NCBI RefSeq assembly: GCF_015674855.1 | Contig: NZ_JADMLG010000016.1 | Coordinates: 62,001-126,000 of the forward strand | Source: Nocardia bovistercoris | GTDB lineage: Bacteria > Actinomycetota > Actinomycetes > Mycobacteriales > Mycobacteriaceae | DNA: 64,000 nucleotides | Reading direction: 5' to 3' | Part shown: in pieces, positions 33,827 through 41,995 of the stretch | Layout of the letters: every line of letters begins with the position of its first letter | Position numbering within the stretch: the first letter of the stretch is position 1 | Notes under the pieces: model-generated | Database searches by the model: none | What the model was told of the DNA's origin: nothing | Seen by the model: the letters and a program-made list of their open reading frames with translations, nothing else | Program-made: the position numbers and the translations under genes

Positions 33827-35818
33827 TCATTGCCCCACCTCGATTCCGAGGCTCGCCCGAACGTGCACGATGTGGTCGGCGGCGGCGAGGACGGTGGGGC
33901 GGTGGCCGACGACGATCACCGTCGCACCTCGAGCCGCGTGGTCGCGCAGGGCGGTGAGGACTTCGGCTTCGCTGTCGGCGTCGAGGTGGGCGGTGGGTTC
34001 GTCGAGGAGCAGGGTCGGGCGAGCGGAGGCGAGGACTCGGGCGAGGGCGAGGCGTTGGCGTTGGCCGAGGGAGAGTCCGTGGCCGCCGAGGCCGACGACG
34101 GTCTCCCAGCGGTCCGGCAGTTCGTCCAGGACGGCGTCGAATCCCGTTTCCGCGCAGGCGGTATCGAGAGCGCGAGCACCGGTGTGCGCGCCGAAGAGTT
34201 CGAGGTTCTCGCGCAGGGTTCCCGGCACGAGGACCGGCCGTTGCGGCAGCCAGGCCAGCCGCGCCCACCACGCCTCGGTATCCAGTTCGCGCACATCGAC
34301 ACCGTCGACCAGCACCGCGCCCCGATCCGGCGCCACGAGTCCGAGAATCGCTTGCAGCGCGGTCGATTTGCCGCTGCCGTTCGGCCCGGCCAGCACGGTG
34401 ACCGCACCAGGTCGGGCCAGCGCCGACAAACCTGCGGGCGCGTGCCCTCGGCGGGTGTCGACCGACAGGTCACGAATCACCACGACCGCACCCCGACCGT
34501 CGACCGGGCAGTCCTGCGCCTCCGGCCCGGCGATCGCGAAAGTCTCCACTGCGCCACGACCGATCACGGGCTCCGCCGCATCCGGGCCGAGGACAGCGCG
34601 ATCCCCACCCCGCTCCGACATGACAGCCGCCCCACCGCTGACCGATGGCTTTCCCGCCTCGGCACCGATATCGACATGATCCCCGTCTACCGACACTGCG
34701 CGGGCGACCACACCACTGCTCGATCCCCCACCCACGCTCGCCGCACCGCTGTCCGCCACAACACCACGTACCGAAGATCTCCCTGTCTCGGCGCCGACGC
34801 TCGTGGACCCGTCATCCGCCTGCACCACGAGCGCCGCCCTGTCGCCGACGGGATCGAGGATCGCGAATGCCTTGTCCGCCGCCGCCATTCCGTCCTGCGC
34901 GGCGTGGAACCGTTCCCCGACCGTGCGCAGCGGCAGGTACACCTCGGGCGCGAGGATCAGGGCGACCAGTCCGGCGTACAGCCCCATGCCGCCGTAGACG
35001 AGCCGCAGTCCGATGGATACGGCGATCAGGGCCACGCTGAGGGTGGCGAGTAGTTCGAGCACCATCGAGGACAGGAACGCGATGCGCAGGGCGCGCATGG
35101 TTCGGGTGCGCAGGGCGTCGCCGAGGGCGTGGACGCGGGGCGCCATGGTGCGGTCGCCGCCTTCGCGTCCGAGTGCGCGCAGGGTCGGCATGCCCGCGAA
35201 CAGGTCGAGTAGTTGATCGGAGAGTCTCGTTGTCGCGGTGAGGGTTTCCTCGGCTCGGCCTCGGGTGAGCAGGCCGATGAGGATCATGAAGATCGGGATG
35301 AGCGGGAGGGTGAGGACGGCGATCGCGGCGGAGACGAGGTCGTGTGCGGCGATGACGACGAGCACGATCGGCGGCACCAGGCAGGCCAGGATCAGCGCGG
35401 GCAGGTATCCGGTGAGGTAGGCGCGCAGCCCGGACAGCCCCGAGCCGATGACGACGGCGAGTTCGGTTCGGCGGGTTTCCAGTTCGCGCGGCGGGAGTCG
35501 CGCGCCCGCGACTAGGACGGCGGTCTCCAGTTCGGTGACGACGTCCGCGCCCGCTCGGTGCGCAAGCCGCGACTGGAATCCGGTGGCAAGCACCCGCACC
35601 GCGATGGCGACGGCAAGGACCGTGATCTCGACCGTCCACGCGCCGACGGACCGACGCTCCGGATCGGTGACGACTCCGGCGAGCACCCGAGCCAGGACCA
35701 CGGCGGTGACCACGATGCAGACCGTGATCACCGCCGACAGTCCGACGCTGAGCACCAGATAGCGACGTGCGGCGCGCGCGTACTTCCACAGCCGCGGGTC
35801 GAGGGGCGGACGTGCCAT
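33827..35818 (-). CDS. cydD: thiol reductant ABC exporter subunit CydD
   Basis: 663 residues beginning MARPPLDPRLWKYARAARR. Six membrane helices (~20-315), NBD with Walker A AGPNGSGKST (~478-487), signature LSLGQRQRLALARV, Walker B TLLLDEPTAHLD and H-loop VVGHRPTV. Between them lies a ~100-residue disordered linker (~335-440) with recurring SVGAETGRSSV/SVDGDHVDIGAEAGKPSV units. Heterodimer partner of CydC. Only 6 bases separate its start from the cydB stop, so all four cyd genes are one operon. Confidence 0.92.
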   Translation of the reverse strand: MARPPLDPRLWKYARAARRYLVLSVGLSAVITVCIVVTAVVLARVLAGVVTDPERRSVGAWTVEITVLAVAIAVRVLATGFQSRLAHRAGADVVTELETAVLVAGARLPPRELETRRTELAVVIGSGLSGLRAYLTGYLPALILACLVPPIVLVVIAAHDLVSAAIAVLTLPLIPIFMILIGLLTRGRAEETLTATTRLSDQLLDLFAGMPTLRALGREGGDRTMAPRVHALGDALRTRTMRALRIAFLSSMVLELLATLSVALIAVSIGLRLVYGGMGLYAGLVALILAPEVYLPLRTVGERFHAAQDGMAAADKAFAILDPVGDRAALVVQADDGSTSVGAETGRSSVRGVVADSGAASVGGGSSSGVVARAVSVDGDHVDIGAEAGKPSVSGGAAVMSERGGDRAVLGPDAAEPVIGRGAVETFAIAGPEAQDCPVDGRGAVVVIRDLSVDTRRGHAPAGLSALARPGAVTVLAGPNGSGKSTALQAILGLVAPDRGAVLVDGVDVRELDTEAWWARLAWLPQRPVLVPGTLRENLELFGAHTGARALDTACAETGFDAVLDELPDRWETVVGLGGHGLSLGQRQRLALARVLASARPTLLLDEPTAHLDADSEAEVLTALRDHAARGATVIVVGHRPTVLAAADHIVHVRASLGIEVGQ

Positions 35819-35824
35819 CGGAAA

Positions 35825-36856
35825 TCAGTCCTCGACCGGCCGCAGCGGCAACCCGATCGGCGCGGGTATCTGTTCGACGGTCAGCCGCTTGCGGAACACC
35901 CAGTACGTCCAGCCCTGGTAGCCGAGGACGACGGGGGTGACGATGAGGGCCGCCCAGCTCATCACCTTCAACGTGTACGGCGTCGACGACGCGTTGTCGA
36001 CGGTGAGGCTGAACGCGTCGCTGATGGTGGAGGGCAGCACGTTCGGGAACAGCGACCCGAACAGCAGTACGGTCGCGGCGGCGATGGTCACGGTGGTTCC
36101 GGTGAACGCCCAGCCGTCGCGGCCGAGCAGCACCGCCGCGCCGGTGATCAGCAGTCCGAGTACGGCGGCGGCCAGCGGGATCCAAGTCCAGTCCGCGCCG
36201 TGCGCGAGTTGGGTCCAGACGCCGAACGCGGCGACGACCAGCGCGGTCGGCGCGAGCAGCAGCCGCGCGAGTCGCACCGCGTCGGCGCGCACCTCGCCGC
36301 CGGTCTTCAGCGTGACGAAGATCGCGCCGTGCAGTGCGAACAGCAGTCCGGTGGTCAGTCCGCCGAGCAGCGCGTACGGGCCGAACAGGTCGCCGATCGA
36401 GCCGCCGATGTTCTTGTCGGCCTCCAGCGGGACACCGTGCACCACGTTGGCGAACACCCAGCCCCAGGCCAGTGCGGGCACCCAGGATCCGAGGCCGATG
36501 CCGGCGTCGCACCAGGCGCGCCAGCGCGGATCGTCGATCTTGCTGCGGTATTCGATCGCGCACACGCGCACGATCAACGCGACGAGCACGAGCAGCAGCG
36601 CGAGGTAGAACCCGGAGAACAGGCTCGCGTACCACTCGGGGAAGGCCGCGAACATGGCGCCGCCCGCGGTCAGCAACCACACTTCGTTGCCGTCCCACAC
36701 CGGTCCGATGGTGTTGAGGACAACGCGCCTTCGGGTGTCGCTGCCCTTGCCGAGGATCGGCATCAGCATGCCGACGCCGAAGTCGAAGCCCTCCAGCACG
36801 AAGTAGCCGGTGAACAGGACGCCGATCAGCAGAAACCAGAACTCTTGCAGATTCAT
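35825..36856 (-). CDS. cydB: cytochrome bd ubiquinol/menaquinol oxidase subunit II
   Basis: 343 residues. Hydrophobic throughout with about eight to nine spans; signature segments EGFDFGVGMLMP (~23-34), GPVWDGNEVWLLTAGGAMFAAFP and YRSKIDDPRWRAWCDAG are typical of CydB. Second subunit of the high-affinity quinol oxidase in the cytoplasmic membrane. Nine bases separate it from cydA. Confidence 0.96.
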   Translation of the reverse strand: MNLQEFWFLLIGVLFTGYFVLEGFDFGVGMLMPILGKGSDTRRRVVLNTIGPVWDGNEVWLLTAGGAMFAAFPEWYASLFSGFYLALLLVLVALIVRVCAIEYRSKIDDPRWRAWCDAGIGLGSWVPALAWGWVFANVVHGVPLEADKNIGGSIGDLFGPYALLGGLTTGLLFALHGAIFVTLKTGGEVRADAVRLARLLLAPTALVVAAFGVWTQLAHGADWTWIPLAAAVLGLLITGAAVLLGRDGWAFTGTTVTIAAATVLLFGSLFPNVLPSTISDAFSLTVDNASSTPYTLKVMSWAALIVTPVVLGYQGWTYWVFRKRLTVEQIPAPIGLPLRPVED

Positions 36857-36865
36857 GTTCGGCTC

Positions 36866-38341
36866 CTAGTACGCGAACGAGAGTTGTTCCACGGCGGATT
36901 CTTCGGCGCCGCGCCCGCCGGGTGTGCCGTCGCGCGGGGTCGGCGGCTGCTCCGGCCCTTCGATGACATATCTGCGCATGAGGTAGAACCACACCACCGC
37001 GAGCGCGGCGTAGAGCAGGGTGAACACCACGAGCGAGGTGATGACCGTGCCGGAGGCGTGGTCGGAGACGCCCTGTTGCACGAGCAGCCGCAGATTCGGG
37101 TCGCCGGTGGGGTTGGGCGCGACCACCCACGGCTGGCGGCCCATCTCGGTGAACACCCAGCCCGCGCTGTTGGCGAGGAACGGCGTCGGTATCGCGATCA
37201 GGCACAGCCACGAATACCAGCGTTTGTCGGTGACCCTGCCGCCTCTGGTGAGCCATGTGCCGACGAGCCACAGCAGGATCGCCCCCGCGGACAGGCCGAT
37301 CATGGCTCGGAAGGACCAGTAGGTGACGAACAGGTTCGGCCGGTAGTCGCCCGGTCCGTATTTCTCGATGTAGGCGCGCTGCAGGTCTTGGACGCCATCG
37401 AGGGTCACGTCGGTGAACCGGCCCTCGGCCAGGTACGGCAGCACATAGGGCACTTCGATGACGTGGGTGACGCTGTCGCAGTTGTTGTGGGTGCCGACGG
37501 TGAGCACCGAGAAGTCGGGGTCGGTCCGGCTGTGGCACAGCGATTCCGCCGACGCCATCTTCATCGGCTGCTGTTCGAACATGAGTTTGCCCTGCACATC
37601 GCCGGTGAAGAAGAGGGCGATGCCCGCGACCAGGATCACCCACATGCCCGCGCGGCCGCCCGGTCGCCACACGGTGCGCGCCTCGGCGAGCGCGACCGGG
37701 TCGCCGGAACGCGCGTTGCGCACCATCCACCAGCCGCAGATGCCCGCGACGAAGGTGCCCGAGGTCAGGAACGCGCCCGCGACCACGTGTGGGAAGGCGG
37801 CGAGGGTGGTGTTGTTGGTGAGTACTTCCCAGATGCTGGTCAGTTCGGCGCGCCCGCGTTCGGGGTTGTATCTGGCGCCGACCGGATGCTGCATGAACGA
37901 ATTCGCGGCGACGATGAAATAGGCGCTGGCATTCACGCCGATGGCCACCAGCCAGATGGCGCCGAGATGCAGCAGTTTGGGCAGCCGGGTCCAGCCGAAT
38001 ATCCACAGTCCGAGGAATGTGGATTCGAGGAAGAAGGCGACCAGCGCCTCCAGCGCGAGTGGCGCGCCGAATACGTCGCCGACGAAGCGCGAATATTCGC
38101 TCCAGTTCATCCCGAACTGGAATTCCTGCACGATGCCGGTGGCGACGCCGAGCGCGAAATTGATGAGGAAGAGCTTGCCGAAGAATTTCGTCAGCCGGTA
38201 CCAGCGGTCCTTGCCCGTGATCACCCATGCGGTCTGCATCCCCGCGACGACCGGGGCGAGTCCGATGGTGAGCGGTACGAAGACGAAGTGGTAGACGGTC
38301 GTGATGCCGAATTGCCAGCGGGAGATGTCGAGGACGCTCAT
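36866..38341 (-). CDS. cydA: cytochrome bd ubiquinol/menaquinol oxidase subunit I
   Basis: 491 residues beginning MSVLDISRWQFGITTVYHFVF, which contains the conserved His near the N-terminus that ligates heme b595. The quinol-binding (Q) loop includes EMGRQPWV, and GRW-like heme d/b558 ligands lie in the usual helices. The short Q-loop form is typical of actinobacteria. It reduces oxygen to water with high affinity, supporting growth at low oxygen or under NO/H2S stress. ATG at 38341 follows GGTGAGGCGAGGG. A 15-codon upstream ORF overlaps its start and a palindromic operator lies upstream. Confidence 0.96.
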   Translation of the reverse strand: MSVLDISRWQFGITTVYHFVFVPLTIGLAPVVAGMQTAWVITGKDRWYRLTKFFGKLFLINFALGVATGIVQEFQFGMNWSEYSRFVGDVFGAPLALEALVAFFLESTFLGLWIFGWTRLPKLLHLGAIWLVAIGVNASAYFIVAANSFMQHPVGARYNPERGRAELTSIWEVLTNNTTLAAFPHVVAGAFLTSGTFVAGICGWWMVRNARSGDPVALAEARTVWRPGGRAGMWVILVAGIALFFTGDVQGKLMFEQQPMKMASAESLCHSRTDPDFSVLTVGTHNNCDSVTHVIEVPYVLPYLAEGRFTDVTLDGVQDLQRAYIEKYGPGDYRPNLFVTYWSFRAMIGLSAGAILLWLVGTWLTRGGRVTDKRWYSWLCLIAIPTPFLANSAGWVFTEMGRQPWVVAPNPTGDPNLRLLVQQGVSDHASGTVITSLVVFTLLYAALAVVWFYLMRRYVIEGPEQPPTPRDGTPGGRGAEESAVEQLSFAY

Positions 38342-38385
38342 GCCCTCGCCTCACCGCGGTCCGGTTCGTTCCTACGTTCGCTCAT
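38338..38385 (-). CDS. 15-codon upstream ORF overlapping the cydA start
   Basis: ATG at 38385 preceded by GGGAGGGTCCC; it reads MSERRNEPDRGEARA and its TGA overlaps the cydA ATG (ATGA). It is not in frame with cydA. The arrangement suggests translational coupling or control of cydA initiation; the peptide has no recognisable function. Confidence 0.5.
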   Translation of the reverse strand: MSERRNEPDRGEARA

Positions 38386-38402
38386 GGGACCCTCCCGACG
38401 GT

Positions 38403-38427
38403 CTACGACATGTCGTAGTAGATCTTA
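38403..38427 (-). promoter_or_regulatory. cydA promoter with a perfect 16-bp palindrome
   Basis: CTACGACATGTCGTAG at 38403-38418 is a complete dyad. A TAAGAT -10 (38427-38422, minus strand) sits immediately upstream, so the dyad covers the predicted transcription start, as for a repressor operator. The sequence resembles BlaI/MecI/CopY-family operators (TACNACANNTGTNGTA), but assignment is tentative. Confidence 0.6.
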
Positions 38428-38530
38428 CGCCGGAAGCTACCTCGGAAAACGTGCTTTAGGACACGACATGCCACCGATTAGCCGACACAACGATCCACGC
38501 GGTGGACGCGCCGTGTTCGTGCGATGCGAA

Positions 38531-38558
38531 AGCCCCGTTCCCACCCCGAATCGGGGCT
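38531..38558 (-). terminator. hairpin after pabC
   Basis: AGCCCCG (38531-38537) pairs with CGGGGCT (38552-38558), 16 bases past the pabC stop. A weak T-run (TTTCGC counting the arm) follows on the minus strand. Confidence 0.5.
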
Positions 38559-38573
38559 GGTCGCACCGCGAAC

Positions 38574-39494
38574 TCACCAGTCGCCGATGGCCCCCGCCCG
38601 CTCGATGCCCTTGTCGACCAGCGCGATGATCTCCTCGTTGTTGTCGGGCGCCATCATCCGCAGACCGTCGAGGGAATTGACCCGCGCCGCAAGGGTGACA
38701 CTCGAAAGCAGCCAGATGCTGTCACAGGTCAGCAAATCCGCGGTGAACAGCTGGTCGTAGCGGCACTCCCAACCGGCCTTCTCCGCCTCGACGTAGAGCG
38801 CCCGCTGGGTGACGCCGGGCAGCACGCCGTTCTTGGCGGGCGGGGTGATGAACGTCTTGTCCCTGGCGATCACCACCGTCGACCGCGGACCCTCGAGCAC
38901 CCGGTTCTCGGTGCTGGTGAAGATCACGTCGTCGGCGCCCATCCGATGCGCGAACCGCAGCGCCGCCATATTCGTGGCGTAGGACAGGGTTTTCGCGCCG
39001 AGCAACTGCCACGGCGCGGCCTGGGCAAGGTCGATGGAGATGCCGCGCGACAGGCTCACCACCTTGATGCCATCGACCCTGGCCTGCGCCACCCGCTCGG
39101 GCACCGGGACCACCGACACGAAGGAGGTGGGCACCGGGACCGCCGCGGCCAGATCACCCGAGGTGACGCTGGAACGCCCGCTGGTGAACTCGGAGTCGCG
39201 GCCTCGGGTCAGGACAAGGCGCATCATGCCCTCGTCTTCGGCGCCCCATTCCTTGGCGGCGGTCTCCACCGCTTCGCGCCAACGGCTCAATTCGGGTTCC
39301 GGTAGGTCGAGCGCCTGAGCCGAACGCCGTAGTCTCCCTAAATGAAATTCAATAGCACACGCGGTGCCGCCACGCACAAGCACTGTCTCGAATACGCCAT
39401 CGCCGCGCAGCACCCCGATGTCGTCGGCAAACAGTAACGGCGCGTCCGCATCTCGGACTGTGCCGTCGAGTGTTACAAGAACCCGATCTACCAT
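38574..39494 (-). CDS. pabC: 4-amino-4-deoxychorismate lyase (class IV aminotransferase fold)
   Basis: 306 residues beginning MVDRVLVTLDGTV. PLP-dependent fold-type IV signatures: DDIGVLRGDGVFETV, the PLP lysine in LLGAKTLSYATNMAALR (~165-180), ADDVIFTSTENRVLEGPRSTV and GVLPGVTQRALY. PabC releases pyruvate from aminodeoxychorismate to give p-aminobenzoate for folate. A branched-chain or D-amino acid aminotransferase cannot be fully excluded, but the motif set and context fit PabC. The ATG at 39494 has no ribosome binding site; a TACGCT -10 six bases upstream predicts leaderless translation. Divergent from ygfZ. Confidence 0.88.
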   Translation of the reverse strand: MVDRVLVTLDGTVRDADAPLLFADDIGVLRGDGVFETVLVRGGTACAIEFHLGRLRRSAQALDLPEPELSRWREAVETAAKEWGAEDEGMMRLVLTRGRDSEFTSGRSSVTSGDLAAAVPVPTSFVSVVPVPERVAQARVDGIKVVSLSRGISIDLAQAAPWQLLGAKTLSYATNMAALRFAHRMGADDVIFTSTENRVLEGPRSTVVIARDKTFITPPAKNGVLPGVTQRALYVEAEKAGWECRYDQLFTADLLTCDSIWLLSSVTLAARVNSLDGLRMMAPDNNEEIIALVDKGIERAGAIGDW

Positions 39495-39500
39495 GCGAAG

Positions 39501-39506
39501 AGCGTA
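39501..39506 (-). promoter_or_regulatory. -10 element for leaderless pabC
   Basis: TACGCT (minus strand) is 6 bases before the ATG at 39494, and no ribosome binding site is present. Confidence 0.5.
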
Positions 39507-39798
39507 GGCCAGTCCGCCTCTCCGCGTCGCCAAGCAGCCCCCGCTACGAGGGAATTCGGACAAGAAATCCGGTTGCCCGCAATCACGAACGCCGCCCACC
39601 GCGAATCTCCGGTGAAGTCACCCCGCGTTCTTCGGCGGCGCCGGTGCGGATTCGAACGCACCCCGAACGCACCGGCGACACCGCGGGGGCGGGTCCGACA
39701 GCCCGAAGGCAGCGCGACAACCGTCGGGAACACGCGCGTCGGACCACCGACAATGCTCGCGTTGGAGGGGGTTCGCGGCGGATGTCGGTGGGCACGCC

Positions 39799-39804
39799 TA
39801 GAGT
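39799..39804 (+). promoter_or_regulatory. -10 element for leaderless ygfZ
   Basis: TAGAGT lies 7 bases before GTG at 39812. The rest of the 300-base region between pabC and this point holds no gene; a GGTGCG/CGCACC hairpin sits near 39645-39665. Confidence 0.5.
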
Positions 39805-39811
39805 GGATGAC

Positions 39812-40927
39812 GTGTCGGTGGTCGTTGCGCCCAGCCCGCTTCTCTCGGTTCCGGGGGCCGTACCGGGTGCGCCCGGGTCGGTCGATGCCGCCGTGGCGTG
39901 GCATTACGGTGATCCGTTCGGAGAACAGAAAGCCGCCGTCGAGCGGGTCGCCATCGTCGACCGCTCGCATCGGTTCGTGCTGTCCATCGCAGGCGGCGAA
40001 CGCCTCAGCTGGCTGCACACCATCAGCAGTCAGCACATCGCGAACCTCGGCGACGGCAGGTCGGCGGAGAATCTCGACCTCGACCTGAACGGCCGGGTCC
40101 TGCACCACTTCGTCCTCACCGACCTCGACGCGACGGTATGGATCGACACCGAACCCGATCGCGGCGCAGGCCTGCTGGCCTATCTCACCAAGATGGTCTT
40201 CTGGGCCGACGCGCAGCCGCGCGAGGCCGCCGATCACGCGGTGCTCAGCCTGCTCGGCCCGCGCGTCGCGGACGTGGCCGATGCCATCGGTGTTGCCGAA
40301 CTGCCCGGCGTCTACGCGGCCGTGCCGTTGGCGGGCGGCGGATTCCTGCGCCGCATGCCGTGGCCGACCGCGGATTCCTTCGACCTGATCGTCCCGCGCG
40401 CGCGGCTTTCGGAGCTCTGGGCGCGGCTCACCGAGGCGGGCGCCGAACCCGCGGGCATGTGGGCGTTCGAGGCGTTGCGAGTCGCCGCGCTGCGGCCGAG
40501 GATCGGACTCGACACCGACGATCGCACCATTCCGCACGAGGCCCGCTGGATCGGCGCGACCACCGAATTCGGCGCGGTCCACCTGGACAAGGGGTGTTAT
40601 CGCGGGCAGGAGACGGTGGCCCGCGTCCACAATCTCGGCAAACCGCCGCGCCACCTCGTGCTGCTGCACCTCGACGGTTCGGCCGACGAACGCCCCACCC
40701 ACGGCACCGATGTCGCCGCGGGCGGACGCACCGTCGGCAGGCTCGGCACCGTGGTCGACCACTACGAGCTCGGCCCCATCGCGCTCGCGCTGCTGAAACG
40801 CTCGGTACCGGCCGATACGGCGCTCACCGCGGGCCCGAGCGCGGCCGCCATCGACCCCGATTCGGTTCCGGTGGACGACACGCCGCAGGCGGGCCGCGTC
40901 GCCGTCGACCGGCTACGGGGACGTTGA
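39812..40927 (+). CDS. ygfZ: folate-binding Fe-S cluster assembly protein YgfZ-like
   Basis: 371 residues. Related to the GcvT aminomethyltransferase fold; the diagnostic K-G-C-Y-x-G-Q-E signature is present as DKGCYRGQETVARVHNLG (~257-274). YgfZ/IBA57 proteins bind tetrahydrofolate and help maintain [4Fe-4S] enzymes. GTG at 39812 is favoured because of the leaderless -10 upstream; ATG at 39782 would add ten residues (MSVGTPRVDD). The MOSC gene follows about 110 bases on, and the folate link fits the divergent pabC. Confidence 0.9.
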   Translation: MSVVVAPSPLLSVPGAVPGAPGSVDAAVAWHYGDPFGEQKAAVERVAIVDRSHRFVLSIAGGERLSWLHTISSQHIANLGDGRSAENLDLDLNGRVLHHFVLTDLDATVWIDTEPDRGAGLLAYLTKMVFWADAQPREAADHAVLSLLGPRVADVADAIGVAELPGVYAAVPLAGGGFLRRMPWPTADSFDLIVPRARLSELWARLTEAGAEPAGMWAFEALRVAALRPRIGLDTDDRTIPHEARWIGATTEFGAVHLDKGCYRGQETVARVHNLGKPPRHLVLLHLDGSADERPTHGTDVAAGGRTVGRLGTVVDHYELGPIALALLKRSVPADTALTAGPSAAAIDPDSVPVDDTPQAGRVAVDRLRGR

Positions 40928-41035
40928 TCGAGCCGAGCGCCGCGTCCGACCCCGGCGCGGCGCGGGCCATGACCACCGACCGGTCCGCGGTTCGACGTCG
41001 AACCTCCCGGCCGCACCGCGACGAGGGGGATTCCG

Positions 41036-41995
41036 TTGGCACCGAATGAGACCAGCACCGGCCGCGTCCTCGCGGTGTGCACCGTGCACGCCGACCTCGA
41101 GGTGCCGGGCCGGGTCGGCCGCACCGCCATCGACAAACGTCCGCGCGCGGGCCGCGTCCCGGTCCGCGTCCTCGGCCTCGACGCCGACCACGTCTGCAAC
41201 ACCGAGCACCACGGCGGCCGCGACCAAGCCGTCTACGCCTACGCCGAACACGACGCGCGGCGCTGGGGCGCGGAACTCGGGCGCGAACTGCCCGCGGGCT
41301 GGTTCGGCGAGAATCTGCGGATCGAGGGTCTCGAGGTCAGCGACGCGGTGCTCGGCGCCCGCTGGGCCATCGGCGACACCCTGCTCGAGGTCAGCGCGCC
41401 TCGGGTGCCGTGCGCGACGTTCGGGCACTGGTCGGGTGAGCCGCAGTGGGTGAAGCGTTTCACCCAGCGCGGCGACACCGGCGCCTACCTGCGGGTCCTC
41501 ACCGAGGGCAGTATCGGCGCGGGTGACCGGGTTGAGATCGTGTACACCCCGGCGCACGGCGTCACGGTCCGCGACCTGTTCGACGGCAACGACATGGACC
41601 TGCTCACACGCCTGCTCGCCGAGGAACCGACCGTCTCCGGCGATGTGCGCATCCACTACGACCGCCACGCTCACCGCCACGCCAGTGCCGAACGCGCCGC
41701 CCGTCAGCGGGCCGGGTCCCGCCCACACGTGTCGCGAACCGACGCCACCGCTACACCGCTGGAGTCCGGCCCGCCCACACCGCGAACCGATACCGCCGCC
41801 CCGCCGCTCGAAACCACACCGCTCGAAACCCCGTTGCCTGAGACCCCGTTGCCCGGTCCGCGCCATGAAGCCGCGCCGACACGGCAGCGCGCGGCCGCGG
41901 TCGTGCCCGAGGCAGCCTCGGTGTCCATCGCCGACGGCGGTTCCGTTTCGCCCGCTTCCGGCGGCCAGGATGTCGCGACGGAGACGAACCGATGA
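41036..41995 (+). CDS. MOSC-domain protein (YiiM-like) with disordered tail
   Basis: 319 residues. The MOSC core (~8-150) has VNTEHHGGRDQAVYAY-type segment (NTEHHGGRDQAVYAY), WFGENLRIEG and the conserved Cys in PRVPCATFGHW; a YiiM-type C-terminal helical part (~150-215) follows. MOSC proteins handle molybdenum-cofactor-linked sulfur or N-hydroxylated substrates. Residues ~216-319 are a low-complexity Pro/Thr/Ala tail with PLETTPLETPLPETPLP repeats, unusual for this family. TTG at 41036 is supported by GAGGGGG upstream. Its stop overlaps the asparaginase start. Confidence 0.85.
   Translation: MAPNETSTGRVLAVCTVHADLEVPGRVGRTAIDKRPRAGRVPVRVLGLDADHVCNTEHHGGRDQAVYAYAEHDARRWGAELGRELPAGWFGENLRIEGLEVSDAVLGARWAIGDTLLEVSAPRVPCATFGHWSGEPQWVKRFTQRGDTGAYLRVLTEGSIGAGDRVEIVYTPAHGVTVRDLFDGNDMDLLTRLLAEEPTVSGDVRIHYDRHAHRHASAERAARQRAGSRPHVSRTDATATPLESGPPTPRTDTAAPPLETTPLETPLPETPLPGPRHEAAPTRQRAAAVVPEAASVSIADGGSVSPASGGQDVATETNR

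Noticed and set aside
34812..38354. A 1180-codon - strand frame through the cyd genes
   Set aside because: It is the shifted frame of cydA/cydB/cydD; Arg-rich product without domains.
35558..38629. A 1023-codon + strand frame opposite cydD-cydB-cydA
   Set aside because: It is antisense to three well-recognised genes; the product is Arg/His/Gln-rich as expected for the opposite strand of high-GC coding DNA.
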